This document shows positions 23,776 to 35,485 of a stretch of DNA of 64,000 bases, piece after piece (within the stretch, counting starts at the first letter, position 1; every line of letters starts with the position of its first letter). The stretch lies in assembly GCA_001466705.2 (NCBI GenBank), contig LATX02000192.1, positions 496,001-560,000 on the forward strand. Reading direction: 5' to 3'. This DNA comes from Moniliophthora roreri. Taxonomy: Eukaryota; Basidiomycota; Agaricomycetes; Agaricales; Marasmiaceae. A program made the translations under genes and the position numbers. A model generated the notes under the pieces. That model searched no databases. It had not been told where the DNA came from and saw nothing but the letters and a program-made list of their open reading frames with translations.

Positions 23776-25494
23776 TGTAATAGCGTGGACGTTTGCCTTG
23801 TAGCTGTAGTCGTAAGGTCAAGGTAGCGAAAAGATTATCACCTGCCTGCTATGCTCCGAATTTATCATGTCGCACAGCCGCTCAGTGTGACAACAGATCC
23901 GGCTTCGAACTCCGAACAAGGGATGGTCTGGAATGCGGACAGATTTAGTCACTCGGTCACTGTCAGAAAAGAGAAAAGACGGAAGTCCCAGGAACCTTCT
24001 TGTGCCTGCACTAACCGCTTAGGCTAGAGAACGTAGAGCCTTTACACAAGGCAGTGCACACAGTCCATGCGACATTGTCATCGTGTTGTCTAATTCTGTA
24101 CACAATATGCTGTAGTCGACAGCGTCGAAGTTACAGCATAATACCCTGTATGCGTAATTTCGACAGTCATGAACCATTGTCAACACCATGAAACGGCCGC
24201 AGTATCGTATCTGGTAGTATATCCAGCACCAGGCGGACCTGCAGCTCTCCAATCAATGGATGTTTGGGGGTTACTGTCCGAATTCCTGAGCCGCCCTCTC
24301 TATCGCATGATTCTACTCTAACACCAGCATCTTCCACATCTTCACCGTATCCCATCAATCCCGAGGCTGATACAGCTGACAGCGAGTGATCCCGTCATGT
24401 TTAAACATGATGGATCCGCTGCCCTTCTTCGGATACCAAAAGCTTTGAGACGCAGTCTGCCCGTGTAAGGTGTCTGGCAAGGGCTAGAATGAAAACTGGT
24501 CGTTCGTCGAATCGACGCTCGAAAGTGTCTTCGTCTTCTTTCGTGGTGGAGTACGACTTGCACGATTTGGCGTACACCAGTAGAAGGAACATGCTGCGCC
24601 TTCGGATGATGGGATCAGCGTGTGTCCAGAGTCTGTCTGCTACCGGGAAGGGAACGAAAGAACCACATCTTCGTGGTCCGGCGGACACCCGAGGGTTCAA
24701 ACTCGGATATCGATTCCTGTAGCCGCTGGAGGTGAAGAAAAGACCGGTCTGTTCACAACGATGTGGTCAGAATTAAGGATATGCCAATGGAAGACAGCGA
24801 ACGCACATAAACAAGTATCGTCCTTCCGGTTCTTCACCATGTCGTCGTCGTACCTATTCACCTCTTTCATCAACTACCCCCATGAAAGTAGGATCTTTTG
24901 GGACCAAAAGCCTGCCCTGTCTGACTTGGTATGGAATTCGTAGGTGAAGGTGGCAAAGGTATCTGTACGAGGTCAAGTCAATTTCTGTTCTCTGTTCAGA
25001 GAATTCGAGCACAAACCTCCGCTGTGTATGTTGAAGGCGCGTGATTCCGATTCGGGGTAGGTGTTCCTGGACCCTATAAACCTTTTTAGCGGGTTATCGC
25101 TGTCAAAATGCGCTCAGCACGTACATATAAGATACCCAAGCGAAGAAAAAAATCAGTATATATCGCGAAGTTGCTGCGCATCTCATGAAGATTGCGTACC
25201 AGGAAGCTTACTATCAACTTTGCAGGTATCGTGGTAGATGTTCGAGTTCAAGGAAGGATTGAGCTGCACTAAACTGCTGCTAGTTGTGAGACGGAAAACC
25301 ATTTCTCTTCTTGAATTTCCATGCCCCAGTCCTGCCCCGTCCGTGTCTGTAGTCCAGTATCTGTTAAGAATGGTGGTCAGTGGTTTATCCAGGCCAAGAG
25401 AGGTTCGAAACCTGCCCGAACCATGTAGTCGTGTTGGTGCTCATGATGTGAGGCGATTTGAATATCACGAGATTGTTAATTGCCGCGTCAATGC
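22840..25494. repeat. Segmental duplication, source-like copy
   Basis: This stretch runs from the core of gene D through a broken DUF6535 copy and its flank. It reappears at 29385-31258 with high identity by eye, except that the second copy lacks about 750 bases (23017 to 23768). A third, more diverged relative is the region 35300-38100 next to gene E. Confidence 0.8.
24180..25020 (-). pseudogene. DUF6535 pseudogene with internal deletion (copy 1)
   Basis: The sequence matches the two ends of the intact DUF6535 gene at 35486-37560. The C-terminal part matches down to PVADRLWTH, and then it jumps straight to the N-terminal exon region (KEVNRYDD, IDTLLVY side). The joint near 24735 corresponds to loss of about 36094-37231 of the intact copy, about 1.1 kb. 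The loss includes the membrane segments AFAIESYQWL to LLFFAGLLDLLW. Frames are also shifted in places. It cannot encode the family's membrane domain. Confidence 0.75.
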
Positions 25495-26273
25495 TGCATG
25501 TGCATGACCGGTCACAAGTCACGGGTCACACCAATGGTTTGAATGAAGTGATTTGGATAGATGACCGCCGAACTCGTTCCTGTCAGTGGTTAACAGTTAA
25601 CACCGACCCATTCCAAGCTAGTGACGAGTGATGCGAGGTTTCTGAGGCTACGGTTAGAGTAGGTTAGAATGTATGTCCTTTCGTTCACCTCTTTCCGCAA
25701 AAGCTGATTGTGGCTCTAGTGTTTGTTCACAACGTGCGGTAAAACCCTGGATGATTCGGTTCCTGTCATTCTACTTTCTCGTCGCCTGTCTCCCGCTTCG
25801 AGTTTTGGTTCGATCGAATACTTACATCTCCGATGTGCGAGATCAATGGATGCACTCGAGATCGTTGAAGCTCTTTGTTTGGTTTACAATGATACAGACC
25901 AGAAACCTCGTTGCCCAAGTCAGCCAGATGCATAGTATCGGGGTTATTGAGATACTGCTTACTGAGGAGTCCGGCTTGTTGGAGTGGGCCGTCTAGGAAA
26001 TTCTCTTGACAATTCCACGCTCCCGGTTGAAGTTCTGGTCCCTTGAGAGTCCACGACATCGAGGCATTGTCCTCCGACAGCTATCCGGAGCGACATCCAT
26101 TTATGGCAGGTGGTGACATCAGCCGTCCACATCACGGTCACGTTGCATCAATTGCCCATTGTCTCTTGCATCCTGCCACGACCTGTCCACAATCGCACAG
26201 TTTATGAAGTTCTCCCAAATCGCTGCTATGTCCTCTCCACCAGTTTACAACCCCTCTACGACATCGTACAGTC

Positions 26274-28815
26274 ATGGATCATCATCTCTCTGCTCCGAGT
26301 CAGCGCATTTCCGATCTCAAAGCCTCTCCAGTGAAAACCCGCTCAATTGACTCCAGGTACCCTCAAGCTACGATCCCTGTTATTGAAAGGGACAAGAGGT
26401 TTGAAAATCTTGACGCCGATCTACAAAATGTCTATGTGGGGCCCTTCGAACCATCGGCGTTCCTCGAGAAGTATCTTCCTCAACGAGACGACATGCCTAA
26501 GTTCAACAATGAACGAAAGAAAGCTTTCAAGCTAGTAGGCAGATCGGGAGGAAGGAACAAAGGGACGAAGAAAGGCAAAAAAGCTAAAAAGCAGATCAAG
26601 GATGAGAAAAATATGTATCAACCAATGGTGCGTAATGCATAGTTGAACTCTGGCTATTTCTCTTCGAACTGACCTTGTTATTATATAGGTGAACGCGTTA
26701 AAGGATTTCTGCCCTGATTTTGATATCAATATCACTGGGGACTTTCAGGACAGGAGGGCTGTTGTACATTACGGCGGTGGTTTGAAGCCCGACATCATCT
26801 TTTATGGAAAGAACTCGTTCCGCGGGCAGTGCACGGACTTGATGGCCATGGAGACCCACATCGAGATGAAGCTGGACGAAGACTCCGATGGTTTCGCCGA
26901 TGAGCACGCGACGTCCGAAGACGCGGTGCCTTTCTTGAGGGATTCAGATAAAGCGCGTTCGACCAGAGGCCAACTTGCTTCCTATGCTGGGTCTCAGCTG
27001 GCGTCGCAGTTCCGTACTCACGCTTTCTCTGTGTGGGCAACAGGTACATCTGCAAGGCTCATTCGTTGGGACCGAGGCGGTGTGGTAGTGTCCACCAAAT
27101 TCGACTACACCAAAGAGTCGTACCTAGCCGATTTCTTTTGGTGCCTGAGCCACGCAGATCCTGCAGCTCGTGGTTATGACGAGTCGGTCACAGTCGCTGG
27201 GGAATCCGATGCACCTCATGTCGAGAATGCGAAACGAGTGCTTGGGTTGGATCAGGATGCCACGATCTACAAGTTCAAGGTCTACGACGAGAGGACGCAA
27301 AAGTTCCACTTCTACTATGGTGTCAATACTATCGCGAAATCCTCAATCTCTCCTGTCGGCCGATCTACTAGAGGGTTTGAAGTTGTCGATGAAAGCGGGA
27401 ATAAAGTCTACCTTAAGGACACATGGAGGATTTCCGCAGACGGCTATCACAAGGAAGGCGAGATTTACGAAGAGCTGAAGGGAATTGGCAGACTCATTCC
27501 GACCGTTCTTGCTCATGGAGACGTGATGGGACGTTGGCAAAAGACAGACAGCCATGAATGGTGTGTCGGAGAGCTCCGCAAGCAGTTCAGAGTTCATTGC
27601 CACTATTTTATCGTGTTGAAAGAAATTGGGAGGCCGTTGAGCGAATTTCGAACCACTAAGGAACTGGTGACGGCTTTACGAGATGCCTTGCAAGGTACGA
27701 GTTGGATTGCCAGACATCAAAGTGCTGAAAGCTAACTCTGAACATTCACAGCACATACGGAAGCTTACCGAAAAGGCATTCTACACCGCGACATCAGCAT
27801 CGGCAACATTCTCATCAACGAAAATGGGGGTGGCTTGCTCATCGATTGGGAGTTCAGCAAACCAATCGCGAACCCCAAAGTGCGAATCATGGCACGAACT
27901 GTAGGTCTTCTTCGGCTTTGCTAGGTGCAACGAGCTCACTGATCGTCTGTTTCCCAGGGTACCTGGCAATTTATGTCAGCGCATCTCCTCTCAAACAAGC
28001 CAGGCACGGTGGAACACACTCTCGTTGATGATGTGGAGTCATTCTTCCACGTTCTTTGCTATGTCGTCTTGGTACACTGCCGACACAAGTTCCCAAAGCA
28101 ACTACTCAAATCTCATCTCAAGAGTGTCTATGACGCTTGGTTTCTCGAAGAGGAGGACGGCGAGGAAGATGAGGATGATGAAGATGACGAGGACGACGAG
28201 GACAATGAGGACAACAAGGACGATGAGGACAACAAGGACAACAAGGACAACAAGGACAACAAGGACAACAAGGACAACAAGGACAACCAGGACGGCAAGG
28301 AAGGGGAAGTCGTCGGCGGCTATGCGAAAAGGCTGGCTCTCGCTAACTCCTTCATGGCCAAGGAGGCCAAGCTTCCTAAAAACAACCCCCTTCGAGATCT
28401 GGTTACTGCATTGGAGGATGTCATAGGTGTTCGTTACAAAATGCCACCGACACAGAAGGCCAGGACGATTTACGAGGGACTAAGAGCCAAGTACGACATG
28501 ACGGACGAGGAGTTGGAGGAGCAACCCGTTTGGCGTTACGACGAAACCATGAGGAAGCTTAATGAGTCATCGCAATGGATGTTGGATACGTTCAACAAAG
28601 CTCTTGAAGATCCTCGAGGCCTCAAAGCCAAGCCAGTCCACCGTAAATTCCTCTCCACAAACTGTAAGCGCATCCGCGAGACCCTCAAGGCGATGAGCAA
28701 TCGAGGAAGCACAAATCAGGGAGATGGTGGTCAGGCAGGGGGATCTGGTTCAAAGCGTAAACGCACAGATGTACACGGTTCAGAGTCAAAGAAGGCTCGA
28801 AAAGGTGGTCGTTGA
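26274..28815 (+). CDS. FunK1-type fungal protein kinase (second copy) with acidic repeat
   Basis: Four exons (26274-26627, 26689-27694, 27752-27900, 27958-28815) join in frame to 788 residues. Blocks in order are FENLDADLQNVYVGPFE, a basic Lys-rich segment, ARLIRWDRGGVVVSTKF, YLKDTWRIS with the beta-3 lysine, HRDISIGNIL, LLIDWEF (replacing DFG), GTWQFMS and DDVESFFHVL. Compared with the copy at 4049 it has about 60 extra residues of Asp/Glu/Asn/Lys after the kinase lobe, encoded by a 9-base minisatellite (28155-28300). The C-terminus is basic (GSKRKR, KKARKGGR) and could act as a nuclear localisation signal. It lies between gene D and the 29.4 kb duplication. Confidence 0.88.
28155..28300 (+). 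repeat. In-frame 9-base minisatellite in the kinase
   Basis: Units of gacaacaag (Asp-Asn-Lys) run in tandem, preceded by related gacgatgag/gacgacgag units. At least six consecutive units are identical, so the array is probably young and length-variable. Because the unit is a multiple of three, changes in copy number keep the kinase frame. Confidence 0.9.
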
Positions 28816-29384
28816 AGAGGTCTCGACGGCTATCTGGTTTGGTTTGCATCACGATACAATTTTTGATGTCTCTTCATTTCTCCAGTATATTGATCTACAG
28901 GTAGTTCATGTACATATTTATGCATATTCGATTAGATAGACGCTATCTATTTGTACTTTACAAAGAGAGATGAAGATAGCTGACGCTCGTTTTGTAAGTT
29001 TCGTCCTTTGGCGCCGTCGAACGCTGGTAATCAAGGGCTGGGCGAGAGTAGAATGATAAAGGCATTCACGGGATGCAGACTGGCAGTAGTTATTGAGTAT
29101 CATTCTATGACTTCCGCCCACCCCCTTTCCCCCCCCAAAAGCGGCTTCGTCGAGTTGTCAGGAACTCTACTAGGGCTGCCATGGGATGGAGTGTCGATCG
29201 TGATAGTGTGAGCCGTGTCAGGGACAGAAGTTCCGGAACCACTCGCCTCGTTCTCCTGCGGTAATAGGTGATGTTATTTAGGTTGCAGGGGAGATGATCC
29301 CGCCTCTTTTTCAGTCGAACTTGGAAGTCCATTCCTGTACATGACATGGTCCTTCTCTTCTGATACCCCGCTGTTGAACTCGGG

Positions 29385-29556
29385 TCTGGCACCATGGTCA
29401 GACAAACGGATCCTTTCTCGGCTTGGTGGAACGCAGCAACACCCCAGGCTGTAGTTTTGTCAACGCCTGTGACCAGAAGAAGAGAATTCCCTCCTAGGCG
29501 CCGACCCAGAACACCATTGATATGCGCATACCAAGATATGGCATTTCTTGCCCCCC
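29385..29556 (-). pseudogene. Fragment of gene D core
   Basis: The fragment matches 22845-23016 almost base for base: the LTGVDKATAWGVAAF to ISWYAHING part of the core. It is cut off on both sides, upstream by unrelated sequence and downstream by the deletion joint. It has no start, stop or splice sites of its own and is non-functional. Confidence 0.85.
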
Positions 29557-29949
29557 ATTGTAATAGCGTGGACGTTTGCCTTGCAGCTGTAGTCGTAAGG
29601 TCAAGGTAGCGAAACGATTATCACCTGCCTGCTGTGCTCCGAATTCATCATGTCGCACAGCCGCTCAGTGACAACAGATCCGGCTTCGAATTCCGAACAA
29701 GGGATGGTCTGGAATGCGGACAGATTTAGTCACTCGGTCACTGTCAGAAGAGAGAGAAGACGGAAGTCTCAGGAACCTTCTTGTACCTGCACTAACCACT
29801 TAGGCTAGAGAACGTAGAGCCTTTACACAAGGCAGTGCACACAGTCCATGCGACATTGTCATCGTGTTGTCTAATTCTGTACACAATATGCTGTAGTCGA
29901 CAGCGTTGAAGTTACAGCATAATACCCTGTATGCGTAATTTCGACAGTC

Positions 29950-30790
29950 ATGAACCATTGTCAACACCATGAAACGGCCGCAGTATCATATCTGGTAGTA
30001 TATCCACCACCAGGCGGACCTGCAGCTCCCTCCAATCAACGGAAATCTCTGAAGGTTACTGTCCGAATTCTTGAGCCGCCCTCTCTATCGCATGATTCCA
30101 CTCTAGCACCAGCATCTTCCGCATCTTCACCGTATCCCACCAATCCCGAGGCTGATACAGCTGACAGCGAGTGATCCCGTCATGTATAAACATGATGAAC
30201 CGCTGCCCTTCTTCGGATACCAAAAGCTCTGAGACGTAGTCTGCCCGTGTAAGGTGTCTGGCGAGGGCTAGAATGAGAACTGGTCGTTCGTCGAATTGAG
30301 GCCCGAAAGCGTCTTCGTCTTCTTTCGTGGTGGAGTACGACTTCCACAATTTGGCGTACACCAGTAGAAGGAACACGCTGCGTCTTCGGATGATGGGATC
30401 GGCGTGTGTCCAGAGTCTGTCTGCTACTGGGAAGGGAACGATTCACCGCATCTCCGTGGTTTGGTGGACACCCGAGGGTTCCAACTCGGATATCGATTCC
30501 TGTAGCCGCTGGAGGTGAAGAAAAGATCGGTCTGTTCACGACGATGTGGTCAGAATTGAGGATATGCCAATGGAAGACAGTGAACGCACATAAACCAGTA
30601 ACGTGTCGATATCGTCCTTCTGGTTCTTCACCATGTTGTCGTCGTATCTATTCACCTCTTTCATCAACTTCTTCCATGACCGATATGTCTGACTTGGTAT
30701 GGAATTCGTAGGTGAAGATGGCAAAGGTATCTGTACGAGGTCAAGTCAATTCTGTTCTCTGTTCAGAGAATGCGAGCACAAACCTCCGCT
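29950..30790 (-). pseudogene. DUF6535 pseudogene with the same internal deletion (copy 2)
   Basis: Same structure as the copy at 24180-25020, including the same deletion joint (ggtgaagaaaaga near 30515), so both derive from one deleted ancestor. Additional small differences show that it is drifting independently. Confidence 0.75.
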
Positions 30791-31258
30791 GCGTATGTTG
30801 AAGGCGCGTGATTCCAATTCGGGGTAGGTGTTCCTGGACCCTATAGACCCTTTTAGCGGGTTAACGCTGTCAAAATGCGCTCAGCACGTACATATAAGAT
30901 ACCTAAACAGAGAAAAAATCAGTATATATTGTGAAATGGCTGCGCATCTCAGGAAGATTGTGTACCAGGAAACGTACTATCAACTTTTCAGGTATCGTGG
31001 TGGATGTTCGAGTCCAAGGAAGGACTGAGTTGCACTAAACTGCCGCTAGCCGTGAGACGGAATACCATTTCTCTTCTTGAACCCCTATCCCCAGTCCTGC
31101 CCCGTCCGCGTCTGTAGTCCAGTATCTGTTAAGAACGGTGGTCAGTGGTTTTTCCAGGTCAAAAGAGGTTTGAAACCTGCCCGAACCGGTTCCTATGTAC
31201 ATAGTCGTGTTGGTGTGAAGCAATGGTGTATCGCGGGGCTGTTGATTATCGCGTCAAT

Positions 31259-32108
31259 AAAAATCAATAATATGATTATGCTGCTCACTATGACTAATCA
31301 CCCAGATACACTCAAAACCGTTCTTATTCCACCCGCTCTTCCACGTTCTTCCGACTTGAGGTGACATTCAAGAGCGACCTCGACCTAGAATACATCAGTA
31401 AGCTGAAGCTGAAAATGGAGGAGGGCGCACCGAGGGATATGGTGGTGGGCGGGTAGGGCATCGAGCATAGGCATAATGTTGAGGGGACGGCGGTGGTCGG
31501 GAAAAAAGAAGAGTTCAGCGTGGTGGGAAACGGAGTTCGACGATCGCAACCACGATGACGACATAGAAACGAAGTTGGACACTGGCGCGTCGTCTATTCG
31601 GCCATCTTTTTCATCTCTCAAGGGTGAACAGACGATATGCGACTGTTTTATCAGATAGCATCAGAAATTTGGCAGCGAACTACAAAAACGTCAGAATGCG
31701 GTTGACCTTACATCGACTCGAACGGATTTCTGAGGTGATTAGTGCGATAAAGGGTGTGTTATATATATTAGAGGTTATCATAAGGATTGAATGGCTTCAA
31801 CTCCAAAGTTTCATCGAATAGCACATTAGAAACTACGCGCTAGGCCAGAACTCCACATCGTGACATCAGTTCATTTCTTATCCTCAACGGAGAGCGCGGT
31901 GGGAAGATTCTTTAAATGGAGCATCCTGCGTCTTGTGGCAGTGGAAAAACGGCGACCAATAAAATTATAAAAACTACACGACTCGAGGGTATCGTGAAAG
32001 TCGAACCTGCACAGACGGCACAAATAAAAACGTGAATGTAAGTCGAATGTTGGCTGAACAAAGGTCGACTTGAACGTCGGGAGGAATGGCAAGTTGGACC
32101 CCGGAAGT
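31259..32108. other. Intergenic, nothing recognised
   Basis: Between the end of the duplicated segment and the stop of gene E. Only short frames without motifs are present. A frame at 31871-32116 would extend gene E only if its last intron were not spliced. Confidence 0.4.
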
Positions 32109-34933
32109 TTATCCATAGACGACCCTGCAAAGAAGTGTCAATAATTTTATGTCGGAGGTAGTTCGTCAAGGACAAGCTCACCCTCTTGGTGTTGTTGTTA
32201 TCGGTTGGAAGTCAGTTCGTCCTGCATTGACGAAGTGATGGAGAACCTGTTTCCAGTCATTCCGGATATCCCAGGAGATTGTTGAAGGCGAATCGACTTC
32301 GGCAGGTATCACCTGCGAGACACTTCCGCATTGGACAATGATGACCAAGACGCCAAGACCTCCGCTTTGTCGACAACGGTCTTCTCGTCGTTGAATATCA
32401 TTGAGGATAAAAGGGTCACGGATGTATTTCCGGGGAACAATATGCGTAGCGGCAACCGAGAAACTAGTCGCACTAGCATCAGGACTGTTCATGCTCTGTA
32501 TGAAGATCTTTACTCACCAACGGTGTGGTTCAGGATGGCTTTGTGGAGTGAGCTCAACGAGGAAAGCGTTCTGTCGGATGTTGGATGGGACACGCTTTAG
32601 CTGAAGAGCCTGGAAGCCAGTCCAAGTGAGAAGAGAGGTGTGTGCAGACACGAACTTGCGAAGGCTCTTGGCAACGTTCTCATCTGGCGGCATTGCATAG
32701 GCATCAGCAGCTTTTGCTGTCTGCGACCTAGTGTTTTGGCAAATAGGCTTGTGACTAGGCCAGTGGCTTTTTTGGCATTCTTGTGACTGTCGCAAAACAA
32801 GTCAGCACGAATAAAACTGGGATAGGAGGTAAAGAGACCTACGCAGTATTTCGCGGTCATCTAGGATGGAAAAGAGAAAAAAATCAGATGCATGAATGAC
32901 TCGAGGGAACATAGACGTACACAACTGCCACATAAACGAAACTTTGCTATTGGCGTTTCAATCTTTCCACATTGGTCACAAATGCGGTATCCTCGTTGTT
33001 TGTGTGCATAGGTCAGAGTAGAGTCGTTGTTTTTTGCAGGGGCCGATTTCTGGGGCAATGTAGTCTCTTTGGTGAATGGCAGGTGAGCTTGTGAATTAAT
33101 GGCTTTCCCCGAGTCATCTTCGTACGATTTGCACGGAAGACTAATAGCTAATGATTCCATTCGTGGCATTAGGTGTAATTGGTTGTTCTTCCCCTCTATT
33201 GGGAGGAGCCGGATAACTCCTGTGTATTCGTAATTATCCATGTCAATAAATATACACTGAGTGTCTTGCATATAGTCGCACCGTTAGACAATACAACATT
33301 GTATTTATCTCTGACTCGACGAAGCAGCTCCACGTCGTTCGGAAGACTGTCTTCTCCCTACCGTTGCACGCTTTGAGTAACGCCCAGACAAAGCATGCTA
33401 TGCTGAAACATACATTCTTGATTAATGAGAACCAGCAACTATCATGTGAAAGCACGACGTCTGCGGTAGGGTGCTAGAACAAATAATATAAGTTATAGTA
33501 TAACTAGTCATGATAGAGTATCTCACCTTGTCGAGAAGGTGCTCATTTATGACTGCTAACGGATGGTATGGCTGGCTCAAGAGGTCAATTATGAATAAAT
33601 CTTATCGGGTCAGAAATGGAAGCGCCAACCAGGCTTTTTGGTGGTATCCGGTCCGTGATCACGGTCGTTTCAATTTCGGAAAGCACGCTACGTCCTGGGT
33701 CGCGTTTACCTCCATTTGCTTGAGGCTTGGGAAGCTCCGGACTACGTTTCCCTTGACACGGAATGAATCCTCTCCGAGATAGTATATCCCCTGTAGATAA
33801 TTCTTGAAGGGAATCTGTTTTTACAGACATGCGAAGACCACTTTTGAAAATAGCGGGACGGACAGACACTCGAATTCCACGTACAAAAACGCATTGGTCG
33901 CGAGACTCGACCGTGAACTCGTCTGTCTTCAGGTTATTACGAGAAGGTCCGCTGCGCGCTGTTGCACAGCTCACAGAACAAAACCAGTATTTGCTCTGCG
34001 TATGGGCATTTGGCACCATTGACATGTTCACTGTTCCCTTCTCGGCATGATGGAATGAAGCAACACCCCAAGCAGACGTCTTGTCCACACCTGTCACCAA
34101 GAGGAGAGAATTACCTCCCAAGCGTCGACCAAGGACATTGTTGACATGGGTATACCAAGAGATGGCATTCGCGGCAACGTAGTTGTCGAAGTCGTCCTCG
34201 TTTAAATTGTCTTCACTGATATATCCTTCGGGAAGTATCAGGATTGCTCCTTCTGAGCTCTTAAAATCAAACCGGAATCCATATCCAACTTCTGCAGGAA
34301 TCTTCCCTGTTCTGAGTTCGGGTCACTGGGTGAACATATTGCATATAACATCGGTGATACGTACCTCAACGCAGCATGCAATTCAGTACCCATCTCAACT
34401 TCATGGTATCCTAGCCGTGTCTTACAGATATCCCACTCCGGATTAGCGATATGTGTACCGGGAGAAGTCGACCCCTCTTTCTTGCGTAGATTGACAGAAA
34501 GTGGAGTAAACCCATCAGGGACTCCTCCCGCCTGGTTGCAGGGATGATGGGCAGGTAGAAGGATGTTGAAGAAGTATTCGAAACTGCCCTCATCATCGAT
34601 AGCTCCCACATCTCCGATAGAGACTCCTTGCTTCCGATATTCGTGCGGCAGCGTATTAGAAACAGTAGGATTCCAAAGAGGATATCCTCTTTTCTTGGGG
34701 AGTAGCATTCTTGCGTAGATGTCCGAGTCGCATTCGGAAAGTTCTGATGTTACGTTCTCGATATTTCTATTTGACTTCGAGGACGATTCGTTGACGTTGA
34801 ATACACCTCCGTTGATCACGAATCTAGTTGAGTTCGAGAAAAAACTGATGGCTGCCAGACTGAGCAATTGAAGTAGATGTTGAGTAGATTGAACGCACCC
34901 TTTTGCTTGACTCCCCGAGAAAACGCCCCTCAT
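32109..34933 (-). CDS. GVSIGDVG-family protein E with MYND zinc finger
   Basis: About 780 residues over eleven exons. Exon 1 (44 nt) reads MRGVFSGSQAKG: the Gly-2 of the lipidation start is replaced by Arg. Then come RFVINGGVFNV, the core (GYPLWNPT, GVSIGDVGAIDDEG, YFFNILLPAHHP, LILPEG, LVTGVDKTSAWGVASF) and the small exons PYHPLAVINEHLLDK, HPTADVVLSHDSCWFSLI and GEDSLPND. After GVIRLLP and a linker comes a MYND finger split over three exons: CDQCGK, CGSC, KYCSQECQKSHWPSHKPIC, with all zinc ligands present. The Agaricomycete MYND-associated tail follows (FVSAHTSLLTWTGFQAL, DIQRREDRCRQSGGLGV, TTPRG, VVYG stop). MYND fingers bind proline-rich peptides in other proteins. The model is intact throughout. 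Confidence 0.8.
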
Positions 34934-35485
34934 AGCGACACCTTGGGCACTCGACCACTATCTGTGGAGAGGAAATGAAGAATGATGGGGCAGTACTACA
35001 GTGACGATGGCATGCATATATAAGGCAGTACAGGTGTGTCACATCGATTGTGGGAAAACTTATTGAGTAGTGGTAGGTCGCCTATATTGGTCCATACATC
35101 GTGATGCCATGAAGTACAGTTTCCCAACACAAACAGGCGATAATGAAACGAGCTACTGAATTGAATTATTCCAGTACAATGAGGGAAGACCGCAGACATA
35201 GGTGCATCGTGCGCCTGTTGCGTATACAGTCAGATCAGAGGGAGCTTTGGCAAGAGAGAGCACACACATCTATGAGTAACGCATCGCCATTTGTATTATC
35301 TCCCAATTCTGTACATAATTTACATGCTGTAGCTGGTGGCGCCGAAGCTACGGCATGATTACCCTATTCAAACGAAACAGGCAATCATGCAGACCATCGT
35401 AAACGTGCAAAGGACTGTACATGTCACATAGTACTGGGCCTCCCTGCAGTACTGCGAGCAAGCCCGTCAGACGTATTCATGACAT

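Larger units (their letters stand above)
29385..31258. repeat. Segmental duplication, deleted copy
   Basis: Near-copy of 22840-25494. After 172 bases of gene D core (29385-29556) it jumps to the bases around the gene D start codon (counterpart of 23769). It then follows the flank and the broken DUF6535 sequence to about 31258, with a few small indels. Confidence 0.8.

Noticed and set aside
28155..28300. CRISPR-like array
   Set aside because: The repeats are contiguous 9-base coding units without spacers, in a eukaryotic gene.
28025..28426. Thr/Arg-rich frame over the kinase repeat
   Set aside because: It is the shifted frame of the 9-base minisatellite and has no independent support.
31871..32181. 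C-terminal extension of gene E or a separate minus-strand ORF
   Set aside because: The last intron joins TTPRG to VVYG and a stop at 32109, the usual end of this MYND tail. The longer frames are intronic or downstream sequence.
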